DNA of 64,000 nt from Methylobacterium goesingense (GCF_022179225.1 NZ_BPQL01000011.1:1-64000); one strand, 5' to 3'. Numbered from the stretch's first letter, positions 34,863-47,147 are shown. A program made the numbers and translations. Notes: generated by a model not told the origin, from the letters alone.

Positions 34863-35099
34863 TCAATCCTGCGGGACACCCGTGGTCAGCGCAAGGGCGT
34901 GCAGCACGCCCCCCATCCGGCCCTGGAGCGCGCCGTAGACCATCTGGTGCTGCGCGACCCGGGTCTTGCCCTTGAAGGCCGCGGACAGGACCGTAGCGGC
35001 ATAGTGGTCGCCGTCCCCGGCCAGATCCTTGATCTCGATCCGGGCGTCGGGCAGCGCCTCGCGGATCATCGCCTCGATCTCGCGCGCATCCATCGGCAT
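34863..35099 (-). CDS. bolA: BolA family protein
   Basis: A 78-residue BolA/IbaG-type protein. The core shows DHYAATVLSAAFKGKTRVAQ with the conserved His in RVAQHQMVYGAL, used for cluster sharing with monothiol glutaredoxins. AGGAGT precedes the ATG. It sits 33 bases after purL and two genes before grxD, its expected partner. Whether it acts as BolA1-like or IbaG-like cannot be judged. Confidence 0.92.
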   Translation of the reverse strand: MPMDAREIEAMIREALPDARIEIKDLAGDGDHYAATVLSAAFKGKTRVAQHQMVYGALQGRMGGVLHALALTTGVPQD

Positions 35100-35132
35100 C
35101 GGGTTGACTCCTGACGATCGGGAAAAGGGGCT

Positions 35133-37358
<2,226 letters not shown>

Positions 37359-37466
37359 GCGACCCCTCTCGGGCCGGGCCCGCATCCCGGGTCCGGCCGT
37401 GACGGCTCTAGAGCGGAACGGCGCGCCCTGGCAACCGCCGATCATGAATCGAATGTCCCATGCCTT

Positions 37467-38630
37467 CTAAACCGCGACGTGATCCGCAGCCAGACGCCCC
37501 TTCGGCTGCTCCCGCACGTCGCGCCAGCGGTCGATCAAACCGTGGATCGGCTCGGGGCCCGCCACGAAGACGACGTAGTCGAAAGCTTCCGGGTCGCGGC
37601 TCGACATGAGAAGCTGGAAGTGCATGCGGAACAGGTTCCACTTGCGCCGCGCGATGATCCGCTTCTCGATGAGATCGTCGATCTTGACGTGGATCTCCAC
37701 CGGACGATGGTCCGCGGGCGCGGGCAGGTTCGAGGCGCTCAGCGGGTTGCGCTGATGCACCGAGAGCCAATCCCACTTCGCCCGGACGTCGAGCCAGCCG
37801 ATCGCGTCGCTGGCCGCCACCCTGGCAAGAGCGTCCCGGGTTTCCGTGGCCAGAGGGTCGAGGGTGATCCACGGGATCACGCTGCCGATGCTCACGAAGG
37901 AGACCGGCGTCCCGCGCGTGCCGAATTCGGGGTCGCGGGCGAGCACCCGGTCCAGGGCCTCGAGGCCGAGGAAGCTCGACGACGAATGGCCGATCACCAC
38001 GATCTCGGAAGCGCCCGCCTCGGCCGCCCGGATGATGTCCGCGAAAGCGTCGAGCCTGGCACGCATGCGGGGCTCGACGCCACTGGCGTGGTCGTGGGTG
38101 AAGGCCGTGTCGTCCACGAGATGCGCCACGTAGAACGGCTTGCCCCGCGTCAGCCGCATCAGCAGGGCCAGGACCGCGTAGGCGAGGAGGGGGGCGGCGA
38201 ACAGCGACCAGGGCCGGACGCTCTCCGGCAACAGGGCAAGGACAGCGGCCGCGAGCGCGAGGCTTAAGGTCAGCAGGAGCCCGTAGATGACATGGACGCC
38301 GAAGATGACCCGGGCGAAGCGTCGGGCCTCGCGCCGGAAGGGTGCGACATACCCGCAGCGCACGAGGCGCCACCACAGGGCGGGCACCTCGCGGAGCCGC
38401 CGTAGGTTCGAACGCGGGAAGCGGGCCCGGACGATGTCGTCCCAGCGCAGCAGCGTGTAGCGGGTCGCGTGCCCGTCCAGGGTGACGTCCCAGTCGAGGG
38501 CCAGATCGTCAGGCCTGCGAACGGGATCGGACACCGTGATGCTCAAGGCACGCCGGACCGCGGCCAGCCGGCTTTCCCGCCGAAACAAGCCCCAATAGGT
38601 CTCCGGCTCGCGCGGGTCGAAGCCCGGCAT
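37467..38630 (-). CDS. Membrane protein with alpha/beta-hydrolase-like nucleophile motif
   Basis: A 387-residue protein. After a 110-residue N-terminal cytoplasmic part come two hydrophobic helices (IYGLLLTLSLALAAAVLALL and WSLFAAPLLAYAVLALLM), then a soluble domain. That domain contains EIVVIGHSSSSFLGLEALDR, whose G-H-S-S-S is the nucleophile-elbow pattern of serine hydrolases, but I cannot place the catalytic His and Asp with confidence. A lipase-like or thioesterase role is possible. It stands about 110 bases upstream of purL on the same strand. No family name is recognised. Confidence 0.72.
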   Translation of the reverse strand: MPGFDPREPETYWGLFRRESRLAAVRRALSITVSDPVRRPDDLALDWDVTLDGHATRYTLLRWDDIVRARFPRSNLRRLREVPALWWRLVRCGYVAPFRREARRFARVIFGVHVIYGLLLTLSLALAAAVLALLPESVRPWSLFAAPLLAYAVLALLMRLTRGKPFYVAHLVDDTAFTHDHASGVEPRMRARLDAFADIIRAAEAGASEIVVIGHSSSSFLGLEALDRVLARDPEFGTRGTPVSFVSIGSVIPWITLDPLATETRDALARVAASDAIGWLDVRAKWDWLSVHQRNPLSASNLPAPADHRPVEIHVKIDDLIEKRIIARRKWNLFRMHFQLLMSSRDPEAFDYVVFVAGPEPIHGLIDRWRDVREQPKGRLAADHVAV

Positions 38631-38807
38631 GTAGAAGACCTGACGTTTACGGGGCGAAGGCGCCTCTGAGGCCGGAGCGAGGGGGGATTGGGCGATGACG
38701 GGTCGTTCCGATTCGGGGGCTCACGGCCGGCGGCCGCGCCCGTCCCTACACGAAAGGCGCGCCGCGCGACGAGTGCGAAAGCGCATCAGGCGCATCCCGA
38801 CCGGACC

Positions 38808-40658
38808 TCACCGCAGCGCGGGCGCATCCGCCAGGAATTCGGCGATGGCCGCGACGAAGCGCTCGCCATAGGCCTCGCGCTTCCGCTCGCCGACCCCGTG
38901 CACGGTGCGCAGCGCGTAGAGATCGACGGGTTTGGTGCGGGCCATCTCGATCAACGTGCGGTCGGGGAACACCATGAAGGCGGCGATACCCTCGGTACGC
39001 GCGATAGTGGCGCGCAGACCGCGCAGATGCTGGAACAGCGCCTCGGTGGCCGGGTCGAGGTCGAGGCTCGCGTCATCGCGGGACGCCCCACGCTTCCGGT
39101 CGCGGGGCTCGGCCACCTTCGGCTCGGGGTCGGGGCGCATCTGGATGGCCTCGCGGCCGAACAGGATCGCCTCGCCCTTATCGGTGAGCGAGAGGCCGCC
39201 GAATCCATCGCCGTTCTCAGTCACGGCGCCTGCCGCGAAGAGCTGGCGCAGCATCGCGCGCCAGGCGGCGACGGGCTTGTCGGCCCCGACCCCGAAGGTC
39301 TTCAGTGCCGTGTGGCCGTTGCGCCGGATCGTGTCGGATTCCTTGCCGTGGACGACGTCGCAGACATAGGCCGCGCCGAAGCGCTGGCCGGTGCGCACGA
39401 TGGCCGAGAGCAGCTTCTGGGCCGGCACCGTGGCGTCGATGAGCGAGACGCCCGAACGGCAGAGGTCGCAGCGCCCGCACGGCTCGCTCGCTTCGCCGAA
39501 ATAGCCGAGCAGGGACTGGCGTCGGCAGGTCGCCCCCTCGCACAGCGCGATCATCGCTTCCAGCTTGCGCCGCTCGACGCGGCGGCGCTCGTCCGGCACC
39601 TCCTTCTCGTCGATCTGGCGGCGGCGCAGCGCCATGTCGTCGAGGCCGTAGATGGTCAGCGTGTCGGCGGGCAGGCCGTCACGACCGGCGCGGCCGATCT
39701 CCTGGTAATAGCCCTCGACGTTGGAGGGCATGTCGGCGTGGCAGACGAAGCGTACGTCGGGCTTGTTGATGCCCATGCCGAAGGCGACGGTGGCGGTCAT
39801 CACCACGCCGTCCTCCTGCAGGAAGGTGTCCTGGTTTCTCATGCGCGTGCCCTGGTCGAGGCCGGCGTGATAGGGCAGGGCGTTGAAGCCGTCCTTGGCC
39901 AGCATCTCGGCGAGTTGCTCGGTGCGCTTGCGGGACGAGCAGTAGATGATCCCGCTTTCGGAGCGGCGCGGGCGCAGGAAACGCTCGATCTGGCGGGTCG
40001 GGTTGTCCTTCGGCGCGAAGGTCAGGCGGATGTTCGGCCGGTCGAAGGAATGGACGAAGGCCTTGAGCTCGCGGCCCGCCGGAAACAACCGCTCGGTGAT
40101 GTCGGCTCGGGTCGCCTTGTCGGCGGTGGCGGTGAGCGCGACGGTCTGGACGTTGCCCAGCGCCTCCCGGGCCCGGGCGAGGTCCCGGTATTCGGGACGA
40201 AAATCGTGCCCCCATTGCGAGACGCAATGCGCCTCGTCCACGGCGAGCCGCCGGACGCCAGCGCCGCGCAAGGCGTCCATCAGGCCCTCCATCATCAGCC
40301 GCTCGGGCGAGACGAAGAGCAGGCGCAGGTCGCCGGCCCGGATCTGGCGCCAGGTCTCCCGGGCCGTCGCCTCGGCGACCGACGAATTCAGGGTCGCGGC
40401 GGCGACACCGAAGCCGAGCATCTGCTGCACCTGATCGTGCATCAGGGCGATGAGCGGCGAGACCACGACCGTCAGCGAGGATTCCACCAGCGCCGGTAGC
40501 TGGTAGGTCATCGACTTGCCGGAGCCCGTGGGCATCACCGCGAAGACGTCCGTGCCGTCGAGGACGGCGCCGATCACCTCGTCCTGGCCAGGCCGGAAAT
40601 CGTCGTAGCCGAAGGTGGTCTTCAACGCGGCGCGAGCCTCGTCGAGGCGGCTTGTCAT
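38808..40658 (-). CDS. recQ: ATP-dependent DNA helicase RecQ
   Basis: A 3'-5' superfamily 2 helicase for recombination and fork repair. The 616-residue protein has all landmarks: [20 protein letters not shown], Walker [19 protein letters not shown] box [18 protein letters not shown], motif [14 protein letters not shown], a four-cysteine zinc site (CEGATC, then CGRCDLC), a winged helix and a C-terminal HRDC domain ([20 protein letters not shown]). ATGs at 40664 and 40658 are both possible; the second has AGGA at better spacing. It is downstream of recF on the same strand but separated by over 300 bases. Confidence 0.97.
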   Translation of the reverse strand: MTSRLDEARAALKTTFGYDDFRPGQDEVIGAVLDGTDVFAVMPTGSGKSMTYQLPALVESSLTVVVSPLIALMHDQVQQMLGFGVAAATLNSSVAEATARETWRQIRAGDLRLLFVSPERLMMEGLMDALRGAGVRRLAVDEAHCVSQWGHDFRPEYRDLARAREALGNVQTVALTATADKATRADITERLFPAGRELKAFVHSFDRPNIRLTFAPKDNPTRQIERFLRPRRSESGIIYCSSRKRTEQLAEMLAKDGFNALPYHAGLDQGTRMRNQDTFLQEDGVVMTATVAFGMGINKPDVRFVCHADMPSNVEGYYQEIGRAGRDGLPADTLTIYGLDDMALRRRQIDEKEVPDERRRVERRKLEAMIALCEGATCRRQSLLGYFGEASEPCGRCDLCRSGVSLIDATVPAQKLLSAIVRTGQRFGAAYVCDVVHGKESDTIRRNGHTALKTFGVGADKPVAAWRAMLRQLFAAGAVTENGDGFGGLSLTDKGEAILFGREAIQMRPDPEPKVAEPRDRKRGASRDDASLDLDPATEALFQHLRGLRATIARTEGIAAFMVFPDRTLIEMARTKPVDLYALRTVHGVGERKREAYGERFVAAIAEFLADAPALR

Positions 40659-40664
40659 GGGCAT

Positions 40665-40982
40665 CCTGGCCTGAAGTTGAGCGGGCGGGCCGCTGGCGGC
40701 GCCGGTGTGTCGGCGACACGCCGGACGCGTCTACACGGGCGAAGAGTCGGTGGCGGGGACGGCATAATGCCTCTGGGCATCCGAAGCGAGGAGGTCAATC
40801 ACCTCGCCGAGACGGCGGCTGGCGTGTTCGAGAGCGCGATCTCGGCCGGGGAGGAGGCAGACGCCGCCCTGTTCGCGTGCCTCGATGCCGCCGAACGACC
40901 AGCAACCTCGGCGCTGGCGATCTGCGCGCCCGCTTGCGCTTATCTGCCGCGAGGAGCGTCGCTCAGTCGCCGCGTCAGCCGT
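40665..40982. other. Intergenic region between recF and recQ, no gene seen
   Basis: About 320 bases without a supportable gene. Short frames exist on both strands, but none has both a start with ribosome-binding site and recognisable protein features. It presumably holds the recQ promoter and the end of the recF transcript. No strong terminator hairpin is visible. Confidence 0.45.
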
Positions 40983-42110
40983 TCAGGTCTGCGCGATCCG
41001 CCCATCCGCGACCTTGACCATATCGGCGCGCCCGTCCAGTTCGCCGAACAGCGCCGGGTCCGCCCCCGTCATCCAGACCTGACCCTGCAGGGCTTCGAGG
41101 GCGTCGAACAGCCCGGCGCGCCGGCGCGGATCGAGATGGGCCGCGACCTCGTCGAGGAGAATCACCGGCGCCAGCCCGCTCATGGCCTGGACGAGGCGGG
41201 CATGGGCGAGGACGAGGCCGATGAGCAGCGCCTTCTGCTCGCCGGTGGAGGCAGTGGCGGCCGGCACGTCCTTGGGGCCGTGGCGGACCACGAGGTCGCT
41301 GGTCTGGGGACCGTTGAGCGTCCGCCCCGCCGCACGGTCGCGGGCGCGGCCCTGGCGCAGTGCCATGCGGAAACGGTCCTCCGCCTCCAGCGCCGGCCAG
41401 ACCGCCACGAGGTCGTCGAGGTCGCCCTCCAGGCGCAGGCCGGCCCAGGGGAAGGGCTGGGAATCGTCGCGGCCCTCGGCGATGAGCCGGTCCAGGCGCT
41501 CTGTCGTCTCGCGACGGGCCAACGCCACCGCGACCCCGAGTTCAGCGACCTCGCGCTCGATCGCGTCGAGCCACTGGCCGTCGTTCGGCCGCTCATCCAG
41601 CAGGCGGTTGCGCGAGCGGAGCGCCCGCTCCATCGCGTTGACGCGGGCCCCGTGCGTCGTGTCGACCGCGAGCACGAGACGGTCGAGGAAGCGGCGGCGG
41701 TCGCCGGCCGGCCCTCGGAACAGGCCGTCGAGGTCCGGGGTCAGCCAGACCACGCGCAGGAATTCCGAGAAGGCCACGGGTGAGGGCGCGGTGGCGCCGT
41801 CGATTCGGCAGAGGCGGGCGGCGCGTCCGTCGAGCCCGGGCGGCTCGTAGCCGGTCCCGATCCGATGCTCGGCCTCGTCGCCCGCCAGCGTCATCGAGAC
41901 CGCGAATCCGCCGGGGCCGCCGGCACGCGGCATGGCCGCGAGATCCGCCCGGCGCAGGCCGCGTCCCGGCGAGAACAGCGAGATCGCTTCCAGGAGGTTG
42001 GTCTTGCCGGCCCCGTTCTCGCCCACCAGGGCGACGAAGCGGCGGTCGACCGCGAGGTCGAGGTCGGCGTGGTTCCGGAAATCGCGGCAGATCAGACGGG
42101 TGAGGCGCAC
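40983..42110 (-). CDS. recF: DNA replication and repair protein RecF
   Basis: An SMC-like ATPase that loads RecA at single-strand gaps with RecO and RecR. The 375-residue protein has MRLTRLICRDFRNHADLDLA, Walker A LVGENGAGKTNLLEAISLFS, the ABC-type signature near STGEQKALLIGLVLAHARL and Walker B ILLDEVAAHLDPRRRAGLFD. It lies 61 bases after dnaN, the standard dnaA-dnaN-recF order. gyrB, often next, is not here. Confidence 0.97.
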   Translation of the reverse strand: MRLTRLICRDFRNHADLDLAVDRRFVALVGENGAGKTNLLEAISLFSPGRGLRRADLAAMPRAGGPGGFAVSMTLAGDEAEHRIGTGYEPPGLDGRAARLCRIDGATAPSPVAFSEFLRVVWLTPDLDGLFRGPAGDRRRFLDRLVLAVDTTHGARVNAMERALRSRNRLLDERPNDGQWLDAIEREVAELGVAVALARRETTERLDRLIAEGRDDSQPFPWAGLRLEGDLDDLVAVWPALEAEDRFRMALRQGRARDRAAGRTLNGPQTSDLVVRHGPKDVPAATASTGEQKALLIGLVLAHARLVQAMSGLAPVILLDEVAAHLDPRRRAGLFDALEALQGQVWMTGADPALFGELDGRADMVKVADGRIAQT

Positions 42111-42171
42111 CCGGCTGCCCTTAGCCGATCGGCCCGGGCCTGTCTCGCTCCGCGACGCCCGCGCGTGACGG

Positions 42172-43293
42172 TTACACCCGCATGGGCATGAGCACGTAGA
42201 GCGCGGGCGCGCCCTCGCGGTCCTGGATCAGCGTCGGAGAACCGGGATCGGCGAGCTTGAACAAGGCGGTGTCGCCCTCGAGCTGGCTCGTGATGTCGAG
42301 AAGGTAGCGGGCGTTGAAGCCGATATCGAGGGCCGGCGCGTCGTAGTCGACGTCGAGCTCCTCGGTGGCGCTGCCGGAATCCGGGTTGTTCACCGAGAGC
42401 GCGAGGCGGCCCTCCTGGACGGCGAGCTTCACCGCGCGCCCGCGCTCCGACGAGATGGTCGAGACGCGGTCCACGGCCTTGGCGAAGACATCGCGCTCGA
42501 CGGTGAGGCGCTTGTCGTTGCCCGATGGGATCACGCGCTGGTAGTCGGGGAAGGTGCCGTCGATCAGCTTCGAGATCAGCACCACGCCGCTGGCGAACTT
42601 GAAGCGGATCTTGGCCGGCGACAGGTCGATCTCGACGCTCTCGCCCCCGTCGTCCACGAGCTTGATGATCTCGGCCACAGCCTTGCGAGGCACGATGATG
42701 CCCGGCATCTCGCGGCTGCCTTCGGGGGCGTCGATCTCGACCCGGGCGAGGCGGTGTCCGTCCGTCGCCACGGCCCGCATGCGCAGGGCGCCCTCGGACT
42801 CGATCGTGTGCAGGTAGATCCCGTTGAGGTAGTAGCGCGTCTCCTCCGTCGAGATCGCGAACTGCGTCTTCTCGATCAGGCGCTTGAGGTCGGAGGCCGC
42901 GATGACGAAGCGGGTCGGCAGCTCGCCGGCCGCGAGGTCGGGGAAGTCACCCTCGGGCAGCGCGCCCAGGGAGAAGCGCGAGCGCCCGGATCGGATCGTC
43001 ATCTGGCCGGTCTCGCCGCTAGTCTCCAGGGAGACCTGCGCGCCGTCCGACAGCTTGCGCACGATGTCGTAGATCACGTGCGCGGGCACCGTGGTGGCGC
43101 CTGCGTCCACGACATCGGCGGGGATCGTCTCGGTCACCTCGATGTCGAGGTCGGTGGCGCGTAGCTCCAGGCCATTGGCGCCCCCGCGCAGCAGCACGTT
43201 GGACAGGATCGGAATCGTGTTGCGGCGCTCCACCACCCGGTGCACGTGGCCGAGCGACCGAAGGAGGGCCGCACGCTCGACAGTCACTCTCAT
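42172..43293 (-). CDS. dnaN: DNA polymerase III beta subunit (sliding clamp)
   Basis: Forms the ring-shaped processivity clamp. The 373-residue product starts MRVTVERAALLRSLGHVHRV and has the three repeated clamp domains, with RNTIPILSNVLLRGGANGLE in domain I and the partner-binding C-terminal end APALYVLMPMRV. The frame extends upstream to 43401, but the ATG at 43293 gives the family N-terminus. It lies about 190 bases downstream of dnaA with no terminator between. Confidence 0.98.
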   Translation of the reverse strand: MRVTVERAALLRSLGHVHRVVERRNTIPILSNVLLRGGANGLELRATDLDIEVTETIPADVVDAGATTVPAHVIYDIVRKLSDGAQVSLETSGETGQMTIRSGRSRFSLGALPEGDFPDLAAGELPTRFVIAASDLKRLIEKTQFAISTEETRYYLNGIYLHTIESEGALRMRAVATDGHRLARVEIDAPEGSREMPGIIVPRKAVAEIIKLVDDGGESVEIDLSPAKIRFKFASGVVLISKLIDGTFPDYQRVIPSGNDKRLTVERDVFAKAVDRVSTISSERGRAVKLAVQEGRLALSVNNPDSGSATEELDVDYDAPALDIGFNARYLLDITSQLEGDTALFKLADPGSPTLIQDREGAPALYVLMPMRV

Positions 43294-43482
43294 GGTCTGA
43301 ACTCGTGGTCTCTCGTCGGCGCTGCCGGAACGAGCGCGGCATCCGCGCTCAACCCCTCGCGTGCGCCCTGGCACCGTGGCCGCTGAACTTGGCGAAGCCA
43401 CCGGGCGAACGCAAGTGCGAGAGGCCGGCTATCCCGCGGATGATTCGGGGCGTCGCGGGCCGCCGCGACGCCCCCGCGGGCC

Positions 43483-45006
43483 TCAATCCTGGAGCATGCG
43501 CTTCAGGAGTTCGACCTCGTCGTTGAGGACGTTGTCCTCGCCGATCAGCTTGTCGATCTTGCGCACCGCGTGCAGCACCGTGGTGTGATCGCGCCCGCCG
43601 AAGCGGCGCCCGATCTCGGGCAGGGAGCGCAGGGTGAGCACCTTGGACAGGTACATCGCGATCTGACGCGGCTTGACCACGGCGGCGGTGCGCCGCTCGG
43701 ACAGGATGTCGGACCGCGAGACGTTGTAGCGCGAGGCCACAAGCTTCTGGATGTCCTCGATCTTGATGCGCTTGGGCTCGCGGTTCTTCACGAGGTCGCG
43801 GATCGCGGTCTCGGCGGTCTCCATCGTCACCGCGGTCCCCGTGAGGGTGGCGTGCGCCAGCAGCCTGTTCACGGCGCCTTCGAGGTCGCGCCCGTTGGCG
43901 GTGATCGCCCGGGCAACGTAGGTGGCCACGGTGGGGGAGACCTCGAAGTTCGGGTGCGAGACCTGCACGGCGGCCAGACGCGCCGACAGGATGGAGGCAC
44001 GCAACTGCTCGTCGAGGCTGCCGATCTCGACCACGAGGCCGCCGGCAAGGCGCGAGCGTACACGCTCCTCCAGGGCTTCGAGCTCGGTGGGCGGACGGTC
44101 CGAGGCGACGACGACCTGGCGGCCGGCATCGATCAGGGCGTTGATCGTATGGCCGAACTCGGCCTGGATCGACTTGCCCTGAATGAACTGCACGTCGTCG
44201 AGGATGAGCAGGTCGATGGCCCGGAGACGTTCCTTGAAGGCCAGGGCATTCTGGGTCTTCAGGGCATTGACGAAGCCGTACATGAAGCGGTCGGCGGTCA
44301 GGTAGATCACCCGGCGCCCGGCTTCGCGGGCCGCGTGCCCGATACCGTGGAGGAGGTGGGTCTTTCCGAGGCCGACACCGGCATGGAAATAGAGCGGGTT
44401 GTAGAGCGCGCCCTCGCCGTCGTGACGGGCGACACGCTCGGCCGCGGCATGCGCCAGGGCGTTGGAGCGACCCACGACGAAGCTCGCGAAGGTCAGGCGG
44501 TTGTCGAGGGGGGCACCGTTGAGGTCGCCGCTCGCCTCGGAGCGCAAGCCGGTGCTGATCTCGCCCTGAGACGCGACATGCGATTCGGTCTGGGACGACA
44601 TCACGTTGCCGACGGCCTGGAGCCGGGCCAGCGGGCTCGCCGCGCTGCTGCCGGTCTTGGCGGGGCCGGACGCCGGACGGGCCGTGCCTGCGGCGGAGGG
44701 ACCCCGCACCGACACGTCGAGGCGGGACACGGACTCGACCTCGCTACGGAAGGTCGTGAGCACGCGGTCGAGGTAGTGCGACTCGATCCAGCTCTTCAGG
44801 AATCGGGTCGGAACCGTGAGACGCGCCGTCCCGTCCACGACCTCGACCAATTCGAGCCGGGCGAACCAGCTCGCGAACACATCCTCACCCAGTTCCGCCC
44901 GCAGGCGACGCTTCACCCGAGCCCAGGCAGCCACCGTATCGGGGCCACTCACGCCGCTCATGCCCGTCTCGGCGTTGCCGGACACGCTACCGTCGACATG
45001 CATCAT
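43483..45006 (-). CDS. dnaA: Chromosomal replication initiator protein DnaA
   Basis: Opens the replication origin. The 507-residue protein has domain I ([20 protein letters not shown]), a long variable linker, the AAA+ domain with Walker [19 protein letters not shown] and Walker [16 protein letters not shown], and the DNA-binding domain IV with signature [23 protein letters not shown] precedes the ATG at 45006; a second ATG follows directly. The upstream region carries a cluster of GANTC sites, suggesting CcrM-dependent timing as in Caulobacter. No convincing DnaA-box array is seen beside it, so the origin itself is not placed. Confidence 0.98.
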   Translation of the reverse strand: MMHVDGSVSGNAETGMSGVSGPDTVAAWARVKRRLRAELGEDVFASWFARLELVEVVDGTARLTVPTRFLKSWIESHYLDRVLTTFRSEVESVSRLDVSVRGPSAAGTARPASGPAKTGSSAASPLARLQAVGNVMSSQTESHVASQGEISTGLRSEASGDLNGAPLDNRLTFASFVVGRSNALAHAAAERVARHDGEGALYNPLYFHAGVGLGKTHLLHGIGHAAREAGRRVIYLTADRFMYGFVNALKTQNALAFKERLRAIDLLILDDVQFIQGKSIQAEFGHTINALIDAGRQVVVASDRPPTELEALEERVRSRLAGGLVVEIGSLDEQLRASILSARLAAVQVSHPNFEVSPTVATYVARAITANGRDLEGAVNRLLAHATLTGTAVTMETAETAIRDLVKNREPKRIKIEDIQKLVASRYNVSRSDILSERRTAAVVKPRQIAMYLSKVLTLRSLPEIGRRFGGRDHTTVLHAVRKIDKLIGEDNVLNDEVELLKRMLQD

Positions 45007-45090
45007 CGCTCTCCTCGTACCGAGAGCGGAGGGCCGCCACCGGAACGTACGCACACTTGACTGAAGTCGCGCCTCGCGAAAAACCCGCGA

Positions 45091-45401
45091 GACTCAGATT
45101 GCCGAACCAGAGTCAATGGCTCTGGAAGGGCTTTTGTCGATGAAACGAGCCTATCAACAATAAGCTACGGTTCTCCTAACAACGGGACTAACGGGGACAG
45201 CACAAAAAGCGACAATTTTTGCGTGGGTTTCGCGGGCCGAGTCGAGCGTGGGCCGTCACCTGTGCACGATTCGAGCGCGACTCGACGACGTCTTGGATTT
45301 GTCGGTTCATCGTCAGATATCGTTAAGCTACAGGCGCGCCGGACGCGCGACAACCGAACAGATTGCCGGTAGCGTTAACGATTGATCTCGAAAAGCGAAT
45401 C
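45091..45401. promoter_or_regulatory. Cluster of six GANTC (CcrM) methylation sites
   Basis: GACTC 45091, GAGTC 45110, GAGTC 45239, GATTC 45268, GACTC 45279 and GAATC 45397. CcrM methylates GANTC in alphaproteobacteria, and the methylation state of the dnaA promoter region affects dnaA transcription in Caulobacter. In DNA of this base composition roughly one site per 300 bases is expected. Confidence 0.55.
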
Positions 45402-45540
45402 GCCCCGGCAAGGCCGAGAGGCCGCGAAGCGGCGTCCAGTGGAGGTGTGCGAACGTTCGCCTCTTGCGGCCCCATACGGCATAGCGCCGAGGACCACCGG
45501 GCGCAGCGCCTCGCGGCAACGGAAGTGGACAGGTCAAAAA

Positions 45541-45570
45541 ACAAAAAAGCCCGGCATCGCTGCCGGGCTT
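45541..45570 (-). terminator. Intrinsic terminator of rpsT
   Basis: AAGCCCGGCA and TGCCGGGCTT form a perfect 10-base-pair stem with a four-base loop. Read leftward it runs into TTTTTTGTTTTTT. It begins 26 bases after the rpsT stop. Confidence 0.92.
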
Positions 45571-45595
45571 CTTCAGAACATCTCGGAGGGTCGGA

Positions 45596-45862
45596 TCAGG
45601 CGGCGAGCGCCTTCACCCGCGCGGCGAGGCGCGAGACCTTCCGGGAGGCGTTGTTCTTGTGCACGATGCCGTGCTGAGCGGCCCGCATGATCTCGGGCTC
45701 GGCGGCGCGGAGGGCGGTCAGTGCGTTGGACTGATCACCGGTGGCGATGGCTTCCTCGACCTTGCGGACGAAGGTGCGCATGCGGCTGCGACGCGAGCGG
45801 TTGACCGCGGTGCGCTTCGCAATCTTGCGGGTCATTTTCTTGGCCGACACGGTGTTGGCCAT
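45596..45862 (-). CDS. rpsT: 30S ribosomal protein S20
   Basis: An 88-residue basic protein that binds 16S rRNA early in 30S assembly. The pattern [39 protein letters not shown] and the late [20 protein letters not shown] are typical of S20. It is a single-gene unit with a strong terminator, and precedes dnaA in the same direction, the usual alphaproteobacterial neighbourhood. Confidence 0.98.
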   Translation of the reverse strand: MANTVSAKKMTRKIAKRTAVNRSRRSRMRTFVRKVEEAIATGDQSNALTALRAAEPEIMRAAQHGIVHKNNASRKVSRLAARVKALAA

Positions 45863-46103
45863 GGGGCATCCTCGTCACGTTTGAGGCGATCGCGACGAGC
45901 CCGCGGGCTTGAGTGTCGGTGGATCGCGTGCAGGTTGTTCGGGCAATGGCGAAGCCGACGATCGCGGTGAGCGCGCCCGTCGGCGATGTGCGCTCTATAG
46001 ACACGCGTTGCCGATCCGTCAACGGAACGTCATCCTGTTGTCGCCCGACCGGCGGTGAGCCCGCCGGTCGAAAGGCCGACACCCCGAGACACGAGGACAC
46101 CGT

Positions 46104-47093
46104 ATGCCGAGCGAGGCGGATCAGGAACGGATCGCGCGCTATCGCCCTCTCTCGGGGATGGAGACGCCTCGGTTCTCGGGTCTGGCCAGCTTCATGCGCC
46201 TGCCGGTCATGGAACCCAGAGAGGCGCCCGGGCGAATCGATATCGGCCTCGTCGGCATCCCGTTCGACGGCGCCACCACCAACCGGCCCGGCGCTCGCCT
46301 GGGTCCGCGCGGTGTGCGCGAGGCCTCCACCGGCACCCGGGCCCGCAATGCCGCCACCGGCATCGCCCCGTACGATCTGGCCGCCTGCGCCGATCTCGGC
46401 GACGTGCCGGTCAATCCCGTCGACGTCGCGGCCACCGCCCGGGCGATCGAGGCGTTCTACCGGCCACTGGCCCAGGCCGGCATCGTGCCGCTCTCGGTCG
46501 GGGGCGACCATTTCGTCACCTATCCGGTGCTGCGCGCCCTCGGGCGGACGCGGCCCCTCGGTTTGATCCACATCGATGCCCACAGCGACACCGACGACGG
46601 GCAGTACGACGGCACGCGCCTGACCCATGGCACTCCCTTCCGCCGCGCCATCGAGGACGGCGTCCTCGATCCACGCCGCATGGTGCAGATCGGCCTGCGC
46701 GGAAGTACCGATTCGGTGGACGAACTGGATTGGGCGCTGGGGCAGGGCATACGGATCGTGCCGATGGAGGCGGTGATCGACCGCGGCCTGCCGTCGGTCC
46801 TCGCCGAGGCGCGCACCGTCGTCGGCGACGGGCCGACCTACCTGAGTTTCGACGTCGACGCCCTCGATCCCGCCTACGCGCCCGGCACCGGGACGCCGGA
46901 GATGGGCGGCTTCACGTCCCGCGAGGCGCTACAGATCCTCCGCGCCCTGCGCGGGATCGATCTCGTCGGCGCGGATGTCGTCGAAGTCGCCCCGCCTCTC
47001 GATCCCTCCGGCGTGACGGCTCTGGTCGGCGCGACGCTCGCCTTCGAGATCCTCTGCCTCCTGGCGGAAGCCGTGGCCGCTCGGCGTGATTGA
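46104..47093 (+). CDS. Ureohydrolase family protein (agmatinase/arginase fold)
   Basis: A 329-residue binuclear manganese hydrolase. Metal ligands are in SVGGDHFVTYPVLRAL, LIHIDAHSDTDDGQYD and YLSFDVDALDPAYAPGTGTP. Annotation is often agmatinase, but close relatives hydrolyse guanidinobutyrate, other guanidino acids or free guanidine, and substrate residues cannot be read reliably by eye. There is no arginine or polyamine gene next to it. It stands between rpsT and a glutathione transferase gene, an insertion into a region that in relatives holds only housekeeping genes. Confidence 0.88.
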   Translation: MPSEADQERIARYRPLSGMETPRFSGLASFMRLPVMEPREAPGRIDIGLVGIPFDGATTNRPGARLGPRGVREASTGTRARNAATGIAPYDLAACADLGDVPVNPVDVAATARAIEAFYRPLAQAGIVPLSVGGDHFVTYPVLRALGRTRPLGLIHIDAHSDTDDGQYDGTRLTHGTPFRRAIEDGVLDPRRMVQIGLRGSTDSVDELDWALGQGIRIVPMEAVIDRGLPSVLAEARTVVGDGPTYLSFDVDALDPAYAPGTGTPEMGGFTSREALQILRALRGIDLVGADVVEVAPPLDPSGVTALVGATLAFEILCLLAEAVAARRD

Positions 47094-47147
47094 CGGGGAG
47101 GGTCCGGGCGGAAACCCTGCGCGGACCTGATTCGCGGAGAACCGACC

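Larger units (their letters stand above)
45007..45595. other. dnaA upstream region
   Basis: A 590-base gap between dnaA and rpsT. It contains six GANTC sites (45091, 45110, 45239, 45268, 45279, 45397), a small hairpin CTCGCG/CGCGAG at 45073-45091 in the dnaA leader, a pair of inverted CGAGTCG/CGACTCG elements (45238 and 45278), and an AT-richer stretch at 45130-45220 that probably includes the promoter. Its far end holds the rpsT terminator. I see no run of TTATCCACA-type DnaA boxes and no CtrA TTAA-N7-TTAA box. Confidence 0.6.

Noticed and set aside
38688-40499. 603-residue plus-strand frame over recQ
   Set aside because: Antisense to an unambiguous recQ; composition is typical of a shadow frame.
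40740-40980. Small gene between recF and recQ
   Set aside because: Frames on both strands look partly protein-like, but the leftward one has no start codon and the rightward one runs on antisense into recF.
45007-45595. Replication origin next to dnaA
   Set aside because: No array of DnaA boxes or strongly AT-rich unwinding element is visible. CTATCAACA at 45150 has two mismatches to TTATCCACA. In alphaproteobacteria the origin is often away from dnaA.
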